Shown piece by piece: positions 7,921-15,563 of a stretch of DNA of 36,449 bases; position 1 is the stretch's first letter; every line of letters starts with the position of its first letter. The translations under genes and the position numbers were made by a program. Below the pieces are notes generated by a model. It saw only the letters and a program-made list of their open reading frames with translations. It did not search any database and was not told the origin of the DNA. Source of the DNA: Polyangium aurulentum (GTDB lineage: Bacteria > Myxococcota_A > Polyangia > Polyangiales > Polyangiaceae); the NCBI GenBank assembly GCA_945875545.1, contig CAMCKZ010000026.1, positions 1 through 36,449 of the forward strand. The letters are read 5' to 3'.

Positions 7921-9015
7921 GTGAGCCGCATGGTGCCCGCTGATTTGGAACTCTCGGCCCTCGGGCGAAAGCTGCTCGACCCCGCCTCGCCCCTGCCCCT
8001 GCGCTTGCTCGCAGCCCGCGGCGCTGCACCGGCGGTGGCCCAGGGCGAGATTCTCGTCTTGGCCATTCTCTTGCGCGAAGATCCCGAGGTCGCCGTTCAA
8101 GAGGCCGCCTCCCTTTTTTGCGCAAAAGCAGGAAAATCGCACGTGGATGCGGCGGTAAACGGCTCCCGTTCCCCCGCAAGCCTGCGCCTCGTCGCCGGAG
8201 CATGCAGCCTCGATGCAGACTGCACATGCTCCATTTTTCGGCATGCATCCGCGACCGACGAACTTCGCGCCGAGCTTGTGCAGAATGCAAGTATCGATAC
8301 GCTGGATCGGCTCATCACCCTTGACGCAATTCTCGCGCTGAGTCCCCTCGCCGTGCAGGCCCTGGCAACGCACTTGTTGGCGTCGGCGGCGGTGCGCAAT
8401 CGGTGCCGCGAACTAGCTGCACAATACAACATGGTGTTGACCCCAGCGACGGCGACAGAGGTCGTCGCCCCTCCCGACGCGCCCCTTGTCGAGGGCGAAT
8501 CGCTGGCCGCCGATACAGCGATTGACGCGGTTATTTCCACGCTTTTTGCGGCGCTTGCCGGTCCTGAAAGCGAAGAAGGGAGCGAGGTCGCAGAGGCAAA
8601 GCGCGTACTTCCTCTTGCCAAATTTCTTGAAGGACTTTCGATCGCTCAAAAGATTCGTCGGGCCACGGTGGGCTCCGCGGAGGAGCGCTTGATCCTCGTG
8701 CGCGACAGCAACCGCCTCGTGGCGGAGGCCGCGATCACGAGCCCACGCATTCAAGAAAATGAAGTGATTCGCATTGCGGGCAACCGCGGCGTTGCCACCG
8801 ACGTACTTCGCCGAATTGGCGACAGCCGCGAGTGGATGAAGTCTTACCCTATCAAGGTTGTGCTCGCGCAGAATCCGCGAACGCCGCTTCCCATGGCGCT
8901 GCGCCTACTGCCGATGCTGCGCGGGTCCGACCTCAAACGCATTGCCATCAGCCGCTCGGTGCCCACCGCCGTCGCCCAGGCCGCGAAGCGCGAGGTCCAG
9001 AAAAAGCAGGACTAG
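7921..9015 (+). CDS. Conserved helical-repeat protein, function unknown
   Basis: This 364-residue, soluble, largely alpha-helical protein has no signal peptide. The C-terminal third has short repeated two-helix units of the HEAT/LRV type (ITSPRIQENEVIRIAGNRG, REWMKSYPIKVVLAQNPRTP, LPMLRGSDLKRIAISRSVPT). The pattern of a helix, NPRTP-like turn and RxIAxSRxVP resembles hypothetical proteins I recall in deltaproteobacteria; no activity is established. The N-terminal part is Ala/Leu-rich and Cys-containing (ACSLDADCTCSIF). GTG at 7921 and ATG at 7930 are both possible starts; neither has a strong ribosome site. Three TGYA-N3-TRCA copies fall within 215 bases (8214, 8279, 8418), the densest cluster in the window. 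Confidence 0.72.
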   Translation: MSRMVPADLELSALGRKLLDPASPLPLRLLAARGAAPAVAQGEILVLAILLREDPEVAVQEAASLFCAKAGKSHVDAAVNGSRSPASLRLVAGACSLDADCTCSIFRHASATDELRAELVQNASIDTLDRLITLDAILALSPLAVQALATHLLASAAVRNRCRELAAQYNMVLTPATATEVVAPPDAPLVEGESLAADTAIDAVISTLFAALAGPESEEGSEVAEAKRVLPLAKFLEGLSIAQKIRRATVGSAEERLILVRDSNRLVAEAAITSPRIQENEVIRIAGNRGVATDVLRRIGDSREWMKSYPIKVVLAQNPRTPLPMALRLLPMLRGSDLKRIAISRSVPTAVAQAAKREVQKKQD

Positions 9016-9156
9016 AACTGTGCCGGGAAACGTCGCGCGGACTCAAAAACGCGCCCCGTCCTTCGTTCACGCGCGAGATGCTCTGCGGCCGGGGCCATCC
9101 TAGGAATGAATCCACCAAGGTTGCCCTGTTCGCACACTGCGCGTAGCGTTCTCGCG

Positions 9157-9417
9157 ATGAGCACCCCATGCCCCGCAGCAGAACAGCGTCGCCTCCTCGA
9201 CGACCCTCAAGGAATCGAAGCGGCTTGGGCGGGTTTCAAAAATGGCGGCGTCGTCACGTGCCCCAACACCGGTGCGCAACTCACACTTTCCGTGGACGGC
9301 TCGCCGGGAACTTACCGTTTGGTCTGCGGCGGCTGCGGCTTTCCCTCGCCGTGGTTCAACGCCGGGCCCGCAGGAATTACGCTCCGCGACGGCCCATCGC
9401 GTAGCTCCAAATTCTAG
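9157..9417 (+). CDS. Small Cys-containing protein, possible zinc ribbon
   Basis: This 86-residue protein starts at the ATG at 9157. It contains VTCPNTGAQ and, about 25 residues later, LVCGGCGFP, which together look like a reduced zinc ribbon (three cysteines; the usual fourth is missing or replaced). It ends by overlapping the convergent maf gene by four bases. An upstream in-frame extension to 9106 is possible but lacks support. No function can be assigned. Confidence 0.6.
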   Translation: MSTPCPAAEQRRLLDDPQGIEAAWAGFKNGGVVTCPNTGAQLTLSVDGSPGTYRLVCGGCGFPSPWFNAGPAGITLRDGPSRSSKF

Positions 9418-10046
9418 GTCAATGCACGCGTGGGCGACCCGCGCGTCACCGCGCGCAGCGCCACGGCAACCTCCGCGAGCGGCAGCCCAACGACGCTCGT
9501 GTACGACCCCTCGATGGCGCGCACAAACGACGCAGCCCCTCCTTGGATACCGTATGCGCCTGCCTTGTCGCGCGGCTCACCCGTCGCCACATACGCGGTA
9601 ATTTCCTCGGTTTCAAGCTCTCGAAACCACACGGTCGTCGTCACCGTCTGCGCGTGAACCACCGCGTCGTTTGACGCGTGGGCCAAAAGAAATCGCGTGC
9701 GCACCTCGTGCTCTTGCCCCGCCAGGCCCGCGAGCATGCGCTTTGCGTCGTCGTCGTTCAGCGGCTTTCCGAGCACGCGATCGCCCAAAACCACAATCGT
9801 ATCGGCGACGATCACGAGGGTTGGCTCCAGCCCCGGGGCCGCATCGGGCCCTGCCATTTCTCGCACGCGCATGCACACCGCGCCGAGCTTGGCCATGGTG
9901 ATGCGTGCATGATACATGCTTGCCGGTTCATCGGGAAATTGACCTTCGTCGACATCCGCCGCAACCACCGTGAAGACGACGCCAAGCCTCTCGAGAAGCT
10001 CACGGCGCCGAGGAGATGCACTTCCGAGAATCAGACGAGGGGCCAT
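9414..10046 (-). CDS. maf: Maf-like nucleoside triphosphate pyrophosphatase
   Basis: Maf proteins hydrolyse non-canonical or damaged nucleoside triphosphates (dTTP, UTP, m5UTP and others) to monophosphate and pyrophosphate; some inhibit septation. The 210-residue sequence has the family N-terminus LILGSASPRRRELL (5-18), the catalytic VADT (80-83), LGKP (92-95), and the late signature GEPRDKAGAYGIQG followed by EGSYTSVVGLP. The length is near the usual 190-205, with a short insertion around residues 60-75 (MAGPDAAPGLEP). It is divergent from the aminotransferase gene, with a palindrome between them. One TGYA-N3-TRCA copy lies inside (9906). Confidence 0.95.
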   Translation of the reverse strand: MAPRLILGSASPRRRELLERLGVVFTVVAADVDEGQFPDEPASMYHARITMAKLGAVCMRVREMAGPDAAPGLEPTLVIVADTIVVLGDRVLGKPLNDDDAKRMLAGLAGQEHEVRTRFLLAHASNDAVVHAQTVTTTVWFRELETEEITAYVATGEPRDKAGAYGIQGGAASFVRAIEGSYTSVVGLPLAEVAVALRAVTRGSPTRALT

Positions 10047-10078
10047 CGTTCGGCGTTATTCCATCGGCCTCGCATTGC

Positions 10079-10098
10079 GATAAAATACGCATTTTATC
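10079..10098. promoter_or_regulatory. AT-rich palindrome between divergent maf and aminotransferase genes
   Basis: GATAAAAT-acgc-ATTTTATC is a perfect 8+4+8 inverted repeat, strikingly AT-rich for this DNA. It lies 33 bases from the maf start and 58 from the aminotransferase start. The position and symmetry suit a dimeric repressor or activator site for one or both genes. The regulator is not identifiable from the window. Confidence 0.6.
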
Positions 10099-10156
10099 AA
10101 ACACTTTGCTGCACAAGCTCTCGCATCGGCGGGAACCTCATGACTAACGTAAGCCC

Positions 10157-11389
10157 ATGACGCCTGCGCTCTCGCCCTTCCTCCACCCGTTTGCACGCCC
10201 CGCAGCCCCACCCGAAACATTTGTGCGCTTTGTTCGCGGCGAGGGCGCTTACGTTTGGGACGACGCGGGCAAGCGTTACATCGATGCCATGGCGAGTCTT
10301 TGGTACTGCGCGGTCGGCCACGGGCGCGCCGAAATCGCCGACGCCATTCGCGCGCAGGCCGCCACCCTCGCGGGTTACCAATGCTTCGATCGCTTCACGA
10401 ACGAGCCCGCCGAAGCGCTCGCCGCAAAAGTCGCTGCGATTGCGCCCATGCAGAATGCACGTGTTTTTTTTACGAGCGGGGGCAGCGAGAGCGTTGATAC
10501 GGCGATCAAGATTGCGCGCGTAACCTCGCATATCGCTCAAAAACCAGGAAAAACGATCATCATCAGCCGTGAACCAAGCTACCACGGCGTGGCCTACGGA
10601 GGCCTGACGGCCACGGGTCTTGCGCCCAATCGCGAAGGTTTTGGGCCGCTCCTTCCCGACGTCATTCGCGTTCCCAAAGACGATCTCGCAGCCCTAGACG
10701 CCGTGCTTGATCGCGAAGGCGATCGGGTAACGGCCATTCTCACCGAGCCCATCATCGGTGCCGCTGGCGTGTTTCCGCCGCAATCCGGGTACCTTCAAGG
10801 CCTTCGCGAGAGGTGCGACCGCATCGGTGCCTGGCTCGTGTTTGACGAGGTTATTTGCGGCTATGGTCGCCTCGGCGAGTGGTTTGGCGCGCAGCACTTT
10901 GGCATCGAACCCGACATGGTCACCTTCGCAAAAGCCATCACCAGCGGGTATGTGCCCCTCGGCGGCGTCATCGTTGGGCCCAAGGTTCGGGCCGTCCTTG
11001 AGAGCCAATCCGACTTCATTTTTCGTCATGGCTACACGTACAGCGGCCATCCCACGGCCTGCGCCGCGGGCCTTGCGAACCTCGCCATCATGGAGCGCGA
11101 GGGGCTCGTCGGAGCCGCCAAGACGATGGGGGCACACCTCGAAAAAGGCCTAAAAACCCTCGTAGATGGCGACCGCGTCAAAGAGGTGCGCGGAGGCGTC
11201 GCGGTGTGGGCGCTCGGCCTAACGCCGGCCCTTGACGCCCTGAAACTTCGCGACGTCCTCCTCGACGAAGGCATCATCGTGCGCCCCATCGGGCCCGCCA
11301 CCATCGCCTACTGCCCGCCTCTCGTCACGAGCCCCGACGACATCGACGCCATCGTCGACGGAACGCGACGCGCCATCGCACGCATGTAA
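10157..11389 (+). CDS. Class III PLP-dependent aminotransferase
   Basis: Class III enzymes move an amino group from an omega-amino acid, diamine or amino alcohol to a keto acid using pyridoxal phosphate. The 410-residue sequence has the early YIDAMASLWYCAVGHG, the PLP phosphate region FFTSGGSESVDTAIK, SYHG, the FDEV motif at about 229-232 whose Asp contacts the pyridine nitrogen, and the Schiff-base lysine K259 in TFAKAITSGYVPLGG. The closest general resemblance is to omega-amino acid:pyruvate or putrescine-type transaminases; the substrate cannot be fixed. It stands alone between maf and the convergent etf operon. The TAA stop is embedded in a TGYA-N3-TRCA copy. Confidence 0.92.
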   Translation: MTPALSPFLHPFARPAAPPETFVRFVRGEGAYVWDDAGKRYIDAMASLWYCAVGHGRAEIADAIRAQAATLAGYQCFDRFTNEPAEALAAKVAAIAPMQNARVFFTSGGSESVDTAIKIARVTSHIAQKPGKTIIISREPSYHGVAYGGLTATGLAPNREGFGPLLPDVIRVPKDDLAALDAVLDREGDRVTAILTEPIIGAAGVFPPQSGYLQGLRERCDRIGAWLVFDEVICGYGRLGEWFGAQHFGIEPDMVTFAKAITSGYVPLGGVIVGPKVRAVLESQSDFIFRHGYTYSGHPTACAAGLANLAIMEREGLVGAAKTMGAHLEKGLKTLVDGDRVKEVRGGVAVWALGLTPALDALKLRDVLLDEGIIVRPIGPATIAYCPPLVTSPDDIDAIVDGTRRAIARM

Positions 11390-11424
11390 ACTGCACGAAA
11401 GCAGTCTCGCGCATGCAAACTACA
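11385..11424. repeat. Pair of TGYA-N3-TRCA palindromes between convergent genes
   Basis: TGTAAACTGCA (11385-11395) contains the aminotransferase stop codon, and TGCAAACTACA (11414-11424) lies 29 bases further on in non-coding DNA. Both carry a preceding GCA and a following CG. The two share the AAC centre. Confidence 0.8.
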
Positions 11425-11460
11425 CGCATAACCGCGGGCCGCGACCGGTGCGGAAAACTC

Positions 11461-11501
11461 AAAAAAAGGGCCCAAGAGCGCGTGCTCTCAGGCCTCTTTT
11501 C
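11461..11501. terminator. Bidirectional terminator between aminotransferase and etfA
   Basis: Stem AGAGC/GCTCT with a four-base loop is extended by GGCC/GGCC across a small internal loop. It is flanked by seven A on the left and CTCTTTT on the right. It can serve both the plus-strand aminotransferase gene and the convergent minus-strand etf operon. Confidence 0.85.
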
Positions 11502-11537
11502 TGGGGCATTTGCCTCGGTTAATTGACCGCCACGCTC

Positions 11538-12485
11538 TTACGCGAGGCCCTTGACGAGGGCTGGGACCGCTTGAAAAAGATCGGTCACAAGACCGTAATC
11601 GGCCACCTGAAAGATGGGCGCCTCGGGGTCTTTGTTGATGGCCACAATGACCTTGGAGCCCTTCATGCCCGCGAGGTGCTGAATGGCACCGCTGATACCC
11701 ACCGCGACATAAAGATTGGGGGCCACGATGCGCCCCGTCTGGCCAACCTGAAGCTCCGGCGCGGCGTAACCGGCGTCGCAGGCCGCTCGGCTCGCGCCCA
11801 CGGCCGCACCGAGGAGACTCGCCAGCGGATCGAGGACTTGGGCGAACTGCTCTTTCAAGGCCCGGCCGCCGCTCACAATCACCCGCGCTTCGCCCAAATC
11901 GGGCCGCTCGCTCTTGGTGGATTCAAGCGAGAGGAACTCCACACGCGCCGCCGCTGCATCGGCGGGTTGAACCGCGACGGTTTCGGTGGCGCTCGCCCCG
12001 CCCGATGGCTCCGCGGCGCCAAATTCGCTTTGCCGTACGGTAACCACATGTATTGGCGTAGTGATAGAGCACGATGCGTACGCATTGCCCGCAAAAACAG
12101 GACGCCTGTAGACGAGTTTGTCGCCCTCGACGCGGACGGCGCTGAGGTCTGCGGCGTACCCCGCGGAAAGCTTCGCGGCGACGCGTGGGGCCAAGTCTTT
12201 TCCGAAACTTGAAGCCGTGGCGACAATGACTTTGTAGCCCTTGCCGATGGCGGCAACCGTCGGCGCGAAACGCTCGCAGATGTAGTTTGCAAGCGATACG
12301 TCGTCGGCGACGAGTATTTTTTGCGCACCAAACGCCACGACTCCGGCGGCGGCGCTGGCGGCACCTTGGCCCATGACCAAAATGTCAAAGGGCTGGGAAA
12401 TTCCTCGCGCGAAGGTGACAGCGCTCAGCGTCGAGCGGCGAACCTTGCCCTCATGGAGCTCGGCGATAACGAGTGTATGGCTCAT
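11538..12485 (-). CDS. etfA: Electron transfer flavoprotein alpha subunit
   Basis: EtfA binds FAD and, with EtfB, collects electrons from acyl-CoA and related dehydrogenases and passes them to ETF-quinone oxidoreductase. The 315-residue protein has the usual N-terminal adenine-nucleotide-alpha-hydrolase fold. It then has the FAD domain: VIVSGGRALK, ETF-type GASRAACDAGYA, QVGQTGRIVAPNLYVAVGISGAIQHLAGMKGS (split signature) and INKDPEAPIFQVADYGLVTDL. The ATG at 12485 has AGAGGT six bases upstream. It follows etfB by 25 bases, in the usual B-A order. One TGYA-N3-TRCA copy lies at 12281. Confidence 0.97.
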   Translation of the reverse strand: MSHTLVIAELHEGKVRRSTLSAVTFARGISQPFDILVMGQGAASAAAGVVAFGAQKILVADDVSLANYICERFAPTVAAIGKGYKVIVATASSFGKDLAPRVAAKLSAGYAADLSAVRVEGDKLVYRRPVFAGNAYASCSITTPIHVVTVRQSEFGAAEPSGGASATETVAVQPADAAAARVEFLSLESTKSERPDLGEARVIVSGGRALKEQFAQVLDPLASLLGAAVGASRAACDAGYAAPELQVGQTGRIVAPNLYVAVGISGAIQHLAGMKGSKVIVAINKDPEAPIFQVADYGLVTDLFQAVPALVKGLA

Positions 12486-12510
12486 GTGCGACCTCTTTTC
12501 TCAGGCGTTG

Positions 12511-13332
12511 TCAAACAACACGGGCTTCGTTGCGGAGCTTGTCGACGAGTTCCGCCACATCTTTCACTTTGATGCCCGCCTTGCGCGGCGGAGGCAGTTC
12601 ATGCGTGGTGTAAGCAATCTTGGCGGCGGCGTCGGAGACGAGCTCGCTCAGCTTGAATTCCACCATCGGCTTCTTCTTTGCCGCCATGATCGCCATGAGC
12701 GCCGCGAACCGAACGCCGTCGGCATATGTGTGTGTTGGCGAATGCTTGGACGATACGCTCGTGGGAGCGACGATGCGCAAGTCAACGGAAACGACCGCGG
12801 GCAAGGTCACGCGCAAGGTAAGCGTGCCGCCATCGACCTCGCGGCCAACCAAAAGAGCCGTGTCGCCTTCGGATTTGATGGTGCCGGCGAAGGTGGCTTG
12901 CGGCCATCCGAGGTACTCGGCGAGCAGCTGGCCGACCTGGTTGGAGTCGCCGTCGACGGCCTGTTTTCCCACGAGAATGAGGTCGGGCTTCTCTTTTTCG
13001 ACCACCGCGCGAATGGCGCGCGCGACCACGTCGCCGTCGAGGTCGTCGTCGGTGGCATCGATGCGAATCGCGCGGTCGGCACCGGTCGCCAGTGCGCCGC
13101 GAAGCTGGGTCTCAGCCTCTTTCGGGCCGACGGTGAGAACAATTACCTCGCCGAGGCGAACCTTCGTGCTCGCGCCGTTTTCGGTCAAGCGTAGGGCGGT
13201 TTCGACCGCGTATTCGTCAAACGGATTTGGCTTCCACTGCATGCCCGTGGTGTCGAGCTTGCCGGCGGTGACCTTCACTTTGTTGGCGTTGTCGGGGTCG
13301 GCGACTCGCTTGAGCGGAACGAGGATCTTCAC
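12511..13332 (-). CDS. etfB: Electron transfer flavoprotein beta subunit
   Basis: EtfB holds AMP and docks to acyl-CoA dehydrogenases; it forms the heterodimer with EtfA encoded directly downstream. The sequence begins KILVPLKRVADPD, matching the standard family start. It continues through the AMP-binding region with DLILVGKQAVDGDSNQVGQLLAEYLGWPQ, and LTLRVTLPAVVSVDLRI. The start is placed at the GTG at 13332: AAGGAG (13339-13344) is six bases upstream, and the upstream ATG at 13338 would abut that ribosome site. This gives 273 residues, close to the usual ~250-265. A TGAATGA-type palindrome sits just upstream and may be the operator of the etfBA operon. Confidence 0.96.
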   Translation of the reverse strand: MKILVPLKRVADPDNANKVKVTAGKLDTTGMQWKPNPFDEYAVETALRLTENGASTKVRLGEVIVLTVGPKEAETQLRGALATGADRAIRIDATDDDLDGDVVARAIRAVVEKEKPDLILVGKQAVDGDSNQVGQLLAEYLGWPQATFAGTIKSEGDTALLVGREVDGGTLTLRVTLPAVVSVDLRIVAPTSVSSKHSPTHTYADGVRFAALMAIMAAKKKPMVEFKLSELVSDAAAKIAYTTHELPPPRKAGIKVKDVAELVDKLRNEARVV

Positions 13333-13354
13333 GCGCATCTCCTTCGGCTGGAAA

Positions 13355-13372
13355 ACTGAATGACGATTCAGT
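13355..13372 (-). promoter_or_regulatory. Palindromic candidate operator upstream of etfBA
   Basis: ACTGAAT-gacg-ATTCAGT is a perfect 7+4+7 inverted repeat, 10 bases upstream of the etfB ribosome site. It includes TGAATGA, which resembles operators I recall for TetR-family fatty-acid-degradation repressors such as Bacillus FadR, which also controls etfBA. The resemblance is from memory; the regulator gene is not in the window. Confidence 0.6.
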
Positions 13373-13421
13373 CGAAGGATGTCGCGTAGTCGCTTCGACG
13401 CAGGGTGTCAATGGGGACCCT

Positions 13422-13458
13422 CTAAAAAAGGCGGCACCCTGTCTTTCGAAAGGGTGCC
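13422..13458 (-). terminator. Intrinsic terminator of rnpB
   Basis: GGCACCCT (13433-13440) pairs with AGGGTGCC (13451-13458). On the minus strand the stem is followed by GCC and then a run of six T (A tract 13424-13429 on plus). It sits directly past the RNase P RNA 3' end. Confidence 0.88.
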
Positions 13459-13459
13459 G

Positions 13460-13895
13460 GAACACAGAGGATCATGAGCCGAGTCCTGTTCCGCTGCGAA
13501 ATCGCTCGCGCAACGGTGACGATCATTCCTCTAGGCCCCCGGTTACCCGAGGGCTCGAGCAGCCTACCCACAAGCTCGAACGGGCCGTTCTCAAACGCTT
13601 GCCTACGTGACTTTGCTTCCAATGGGGTTTGCCTTGCCGTTCCCGTTGCCGGGCCCGCGGTGAGCTTTTACCTCACCCTTTCACCCTTACCGCGCGTCAA
13701 CGAGTTTCACGTGAAGCGCGGCGGTCTTCTCTCTGTTGCACTTTCCTCGGCCTTGCGGCCACCGGGCGTTACCCGGCATTGCGCCCTGCGAAGCTCGGAC
13801 TTTCCTCCCGCGGCAGAAGCCTGCCGCCGGCGAACGTCGATCCCCATGTTCGCCGAGGAGATGAGCACGACAGGGCGATCGCCGCAAGGCACCGC
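13460..13895 (-). ncRNA. rnpB: RNase P RNA, type A
   Basis: This is the catalytic RNA that matures tRNA 5' ends with the RnpA protein. Read on the minus strand it shows, in order, the universally conserved blocks: GAGGAAAGTCCG (13807-13796), GTGCAACAGAGAG (near 13741-13729), GGTAAGGGTGAAAGGGTG and GGTAAAAGCTCACC (13692-13660), GGGTAGGCTGCTCGAGCC (about 13568-13551), AGAGGAATGATCGTCACC and the P4 3' strand ACAGGACTCGGCTC (13490-13477). GGCGATC at 13883-13877 can pair with GATCGTC near the 3' end as helix P2. The 3' end is fixed by the terminator at 13422-13458; the 5' end is approximate (13885-13920). A TAGAAT hexamer at 13947-13942 could be part of its promoter. The variable P12 hairpin carries a parS-like sequence. 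Confidence 0.95.
13703..13718. promoter_or_regulatory. parS-like 16-mer inside rnpB
   Basis: AGTTTCACGTGAAGCG matches the bacterial parS consensus (TGTTTCACGTGAAACA) at 13 of 16 positions, including twelve in a row (GTTTCACGTGAA). It lies in the variable P12 arm of the RNase P RNA, about 10 kb from parB. ParB would be expected to tolerate some outer mismatches, but binding is unproven. Confidence 0.45.
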
Positions 13896-13968
13896 GGCGA
13901 CTTGCGCCTACCGCGTGTTGGAAACAGAAAGGACCAGCGGCATTCTATTCGCGGTAACCTCCCGACGC

Positions 13969-15495
13969 ATGTCCGCCAGCGCGAGCACGAGCACCCAAAC
14001 CCTTCGCGAACATTTTCAAGCACGGCGGCGCATCGGTGAGCCGTACCCTTGGGAAAAAGCAGTCGAAGCGACGCGATGTCTGGCCATCGAATTGGCCCTC
14101 CGTTTGGCCTCTCGCGGCGACGCGAACGTACCATACGTGTATCCTGCAAGTATTTCGTTTGAGTCATTGGAGAGGTGGTCGCTGGTCGATGGCGCGAGCT
14201 TTCCAACCGTCGAACGCGATGGCGATCGCGATCAAAGTTGCGTCGCCCCGGAGCTTCTCAACGGCGAGCGCACGGCCACCGAGGCCTCGGCCGTCTACGC
14301 GCTGGCCGCCACGCTTTACGAGGCTGTCACGGGCTTTGGCGTAGGCCCCGCGATGGCGAGGCCGTGCGACGTGGTACCCGATCTTCCGTCGCGCGTTGAG
14401 CTTGCCTTGGCGCGCGCCCTCGTCGCCGATGCGGTGCACCGCGTGCCAACCCTCGCGCGTTTCGCCGACGAACTTGGGGGTAACGGCGCGGGCGCGAGTG
14501 TGCCGCCGCCGAGCGTGGAAATCGACGTAGACGTGCGTTCGAGCATGATCGCGCTGGAGGCTGCCGCGAACTCGTTGCCCGCCAGTGTTCGCATTTCCAC
14601 GAGCGGTTGGTCCGTCGCCGACGCCGAAGAACTCGGGCCACCATCGATGCTGCCCGTGAGCGAGGCCGAGCGTCTGGCCGCACTGAAGGCGCGGCTCGAA
14701 GCCGACCGTCGCCCTCGTTACGTGGTCGTTAAACGCGGAATTGATCACGGGCCATTCTCCGCTGTGGAGCTCTTGCAGCAACTTGCAAAAGGCAGTTTCG
14801 TGGCGACCGACGTGCTGCGAGACGACCTCGGTGGGCACAAAAAACCCATCGGTGAGTGGAACGAATTCAAGGATTTTGCCACGCATGCGGCCCTTGCGGC
14901 CACCGAGCGTCGTGACGCGGAAGCCGTCGCCACAGTGGCCCGAAAAGAAGATGTACAACGCAAGCAATCGGTCGGCGGCGGCGTCTTGGTGCTCGCAGGT
15001 CTCGCGGTCGTGGCATGCGCCGTGTATTTTGTGCGGCGCGGATCAGCGGTCGAAACGGCCTCGGCGGTGCAAGACGAAGGCGCGTCGAGCGTCGACGTGG
15101 AGGGCGCAATCAAGGGCAAAGAGCGCAAGCGCCGATCACAAAACGGAGGCGGGTCTGGCGCGGGTTCGGGCGGTTTTGCCGGGGGCGGTCTGAGCTATGA
15201 GCAGGCCTTGAACGGCAACGTTGAAGCGATGGATTTCGAGCATAAAGCCGGCCCAGATCTCACCGACTCGCAGCTCAAACGCCCCCTCGACAACGCGTCG
15301 TTCATCGACGGCTGCGGCCTCTCGGGCTCGGCCCATGCCACGGTGAAAGTCGCGATCAAGAACGGTCACGCCCTCGGCGTTTCCGTGACCACGAATCCGC
15401 CGAGCCCCGGTGCGGGAGCGTGCATCGAAGCACACGTCCGCCGCCTCGAGTGGCCGTCGAATCCGAAGATGGACTCGATGACCGTGAACTATTGA
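13969..15495 (+). CDS. Degenerate kinase-like / GYF domain membrane protein
   Basis: The 508-residue protein has four parts. Residues about 12-170 resemble the C-lobe of a Ser/Thr kinase (CVAPELLNGERT with APE at 93-95; VYALAATLYEAVTG; a final VHRVPTLARFADEL), with no P-loop, no HRD and VDGAS where DFG would be, so it should be inactive. Residues 250-303 form a GYF/DUF4339-like domain (YVVVKRGIDHGPFSAVELLQQ, GEWNEF). A membrane helix spans about 336-355. The periplasmic C-terminus (410-508) resembles the AgmX/TonB-like domain of Myxococcota proteins, with two cysteines. The start is the ATG at 13969; the longer in-frame reading back to 13474 runs through rnpB and is false. It is likely a scaffold across the inner membrane, but the partner is unknown. 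Confidence 0.78.
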   Translation: MSASASTSTQTLREHFQARRRIGEPYPWEKAVEATRCLAIELALRLASRGDANVPYVYPASISFESLERWSLVDGASFPTVERDGDRDQSCVAPELLNGERTATEASAVYALAATLYEAVTGFGVGPAMARPCDVVPDLPSRVELALARALVADAVHRVPTLARFADELGGNGAGASVPPPSVEIDVDVRSSMIALEAAANSLPASVRISTSGWSVADAEELGPPSMLPVSEAERLAALKARLEADRRPRYVVVKRGIDHGPFSAVELLQQLAKGSFVATDVLRDDLGGHKKPIGEWNEFKDFATHAALAATERRDAEAVATVARKEDVQRKQSVGGGVLVLAGLAVVACAVYFVRRGSAVETASAVQDEGASSVDVEGAIKGKERKRRSQNGGGSGAGSGGFAGGGLSYEQALNGNVEAMDFEHKAGPDLTDSQLKRPLDNASFIDGCGLSGSAHATVKVAIKNGHALGVSVTTNPPSPGAGACIEAHVRRLEWPSNPKMDSMTVNY

Positions 15496-15563
15496 GGCGG
15501 CCGGCACCCGCACTACTCTTACGCGGTATGTGTTTCGTATTACTGTACTAGTACGATGGATAT

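Noticed and set aside
13422-13622. 66-residue minus-strand ORF
   Set aside because: It lies within rnpB and its terminator and has no ribosome site.
13474-13968. N-terminal extension of the degenerate-kinase gene
   Set aside because: It translates the antisense of rnpB; conserved RNase P RNA blocks explain the sequence, and the ATG at 13969 gives a complete protein.
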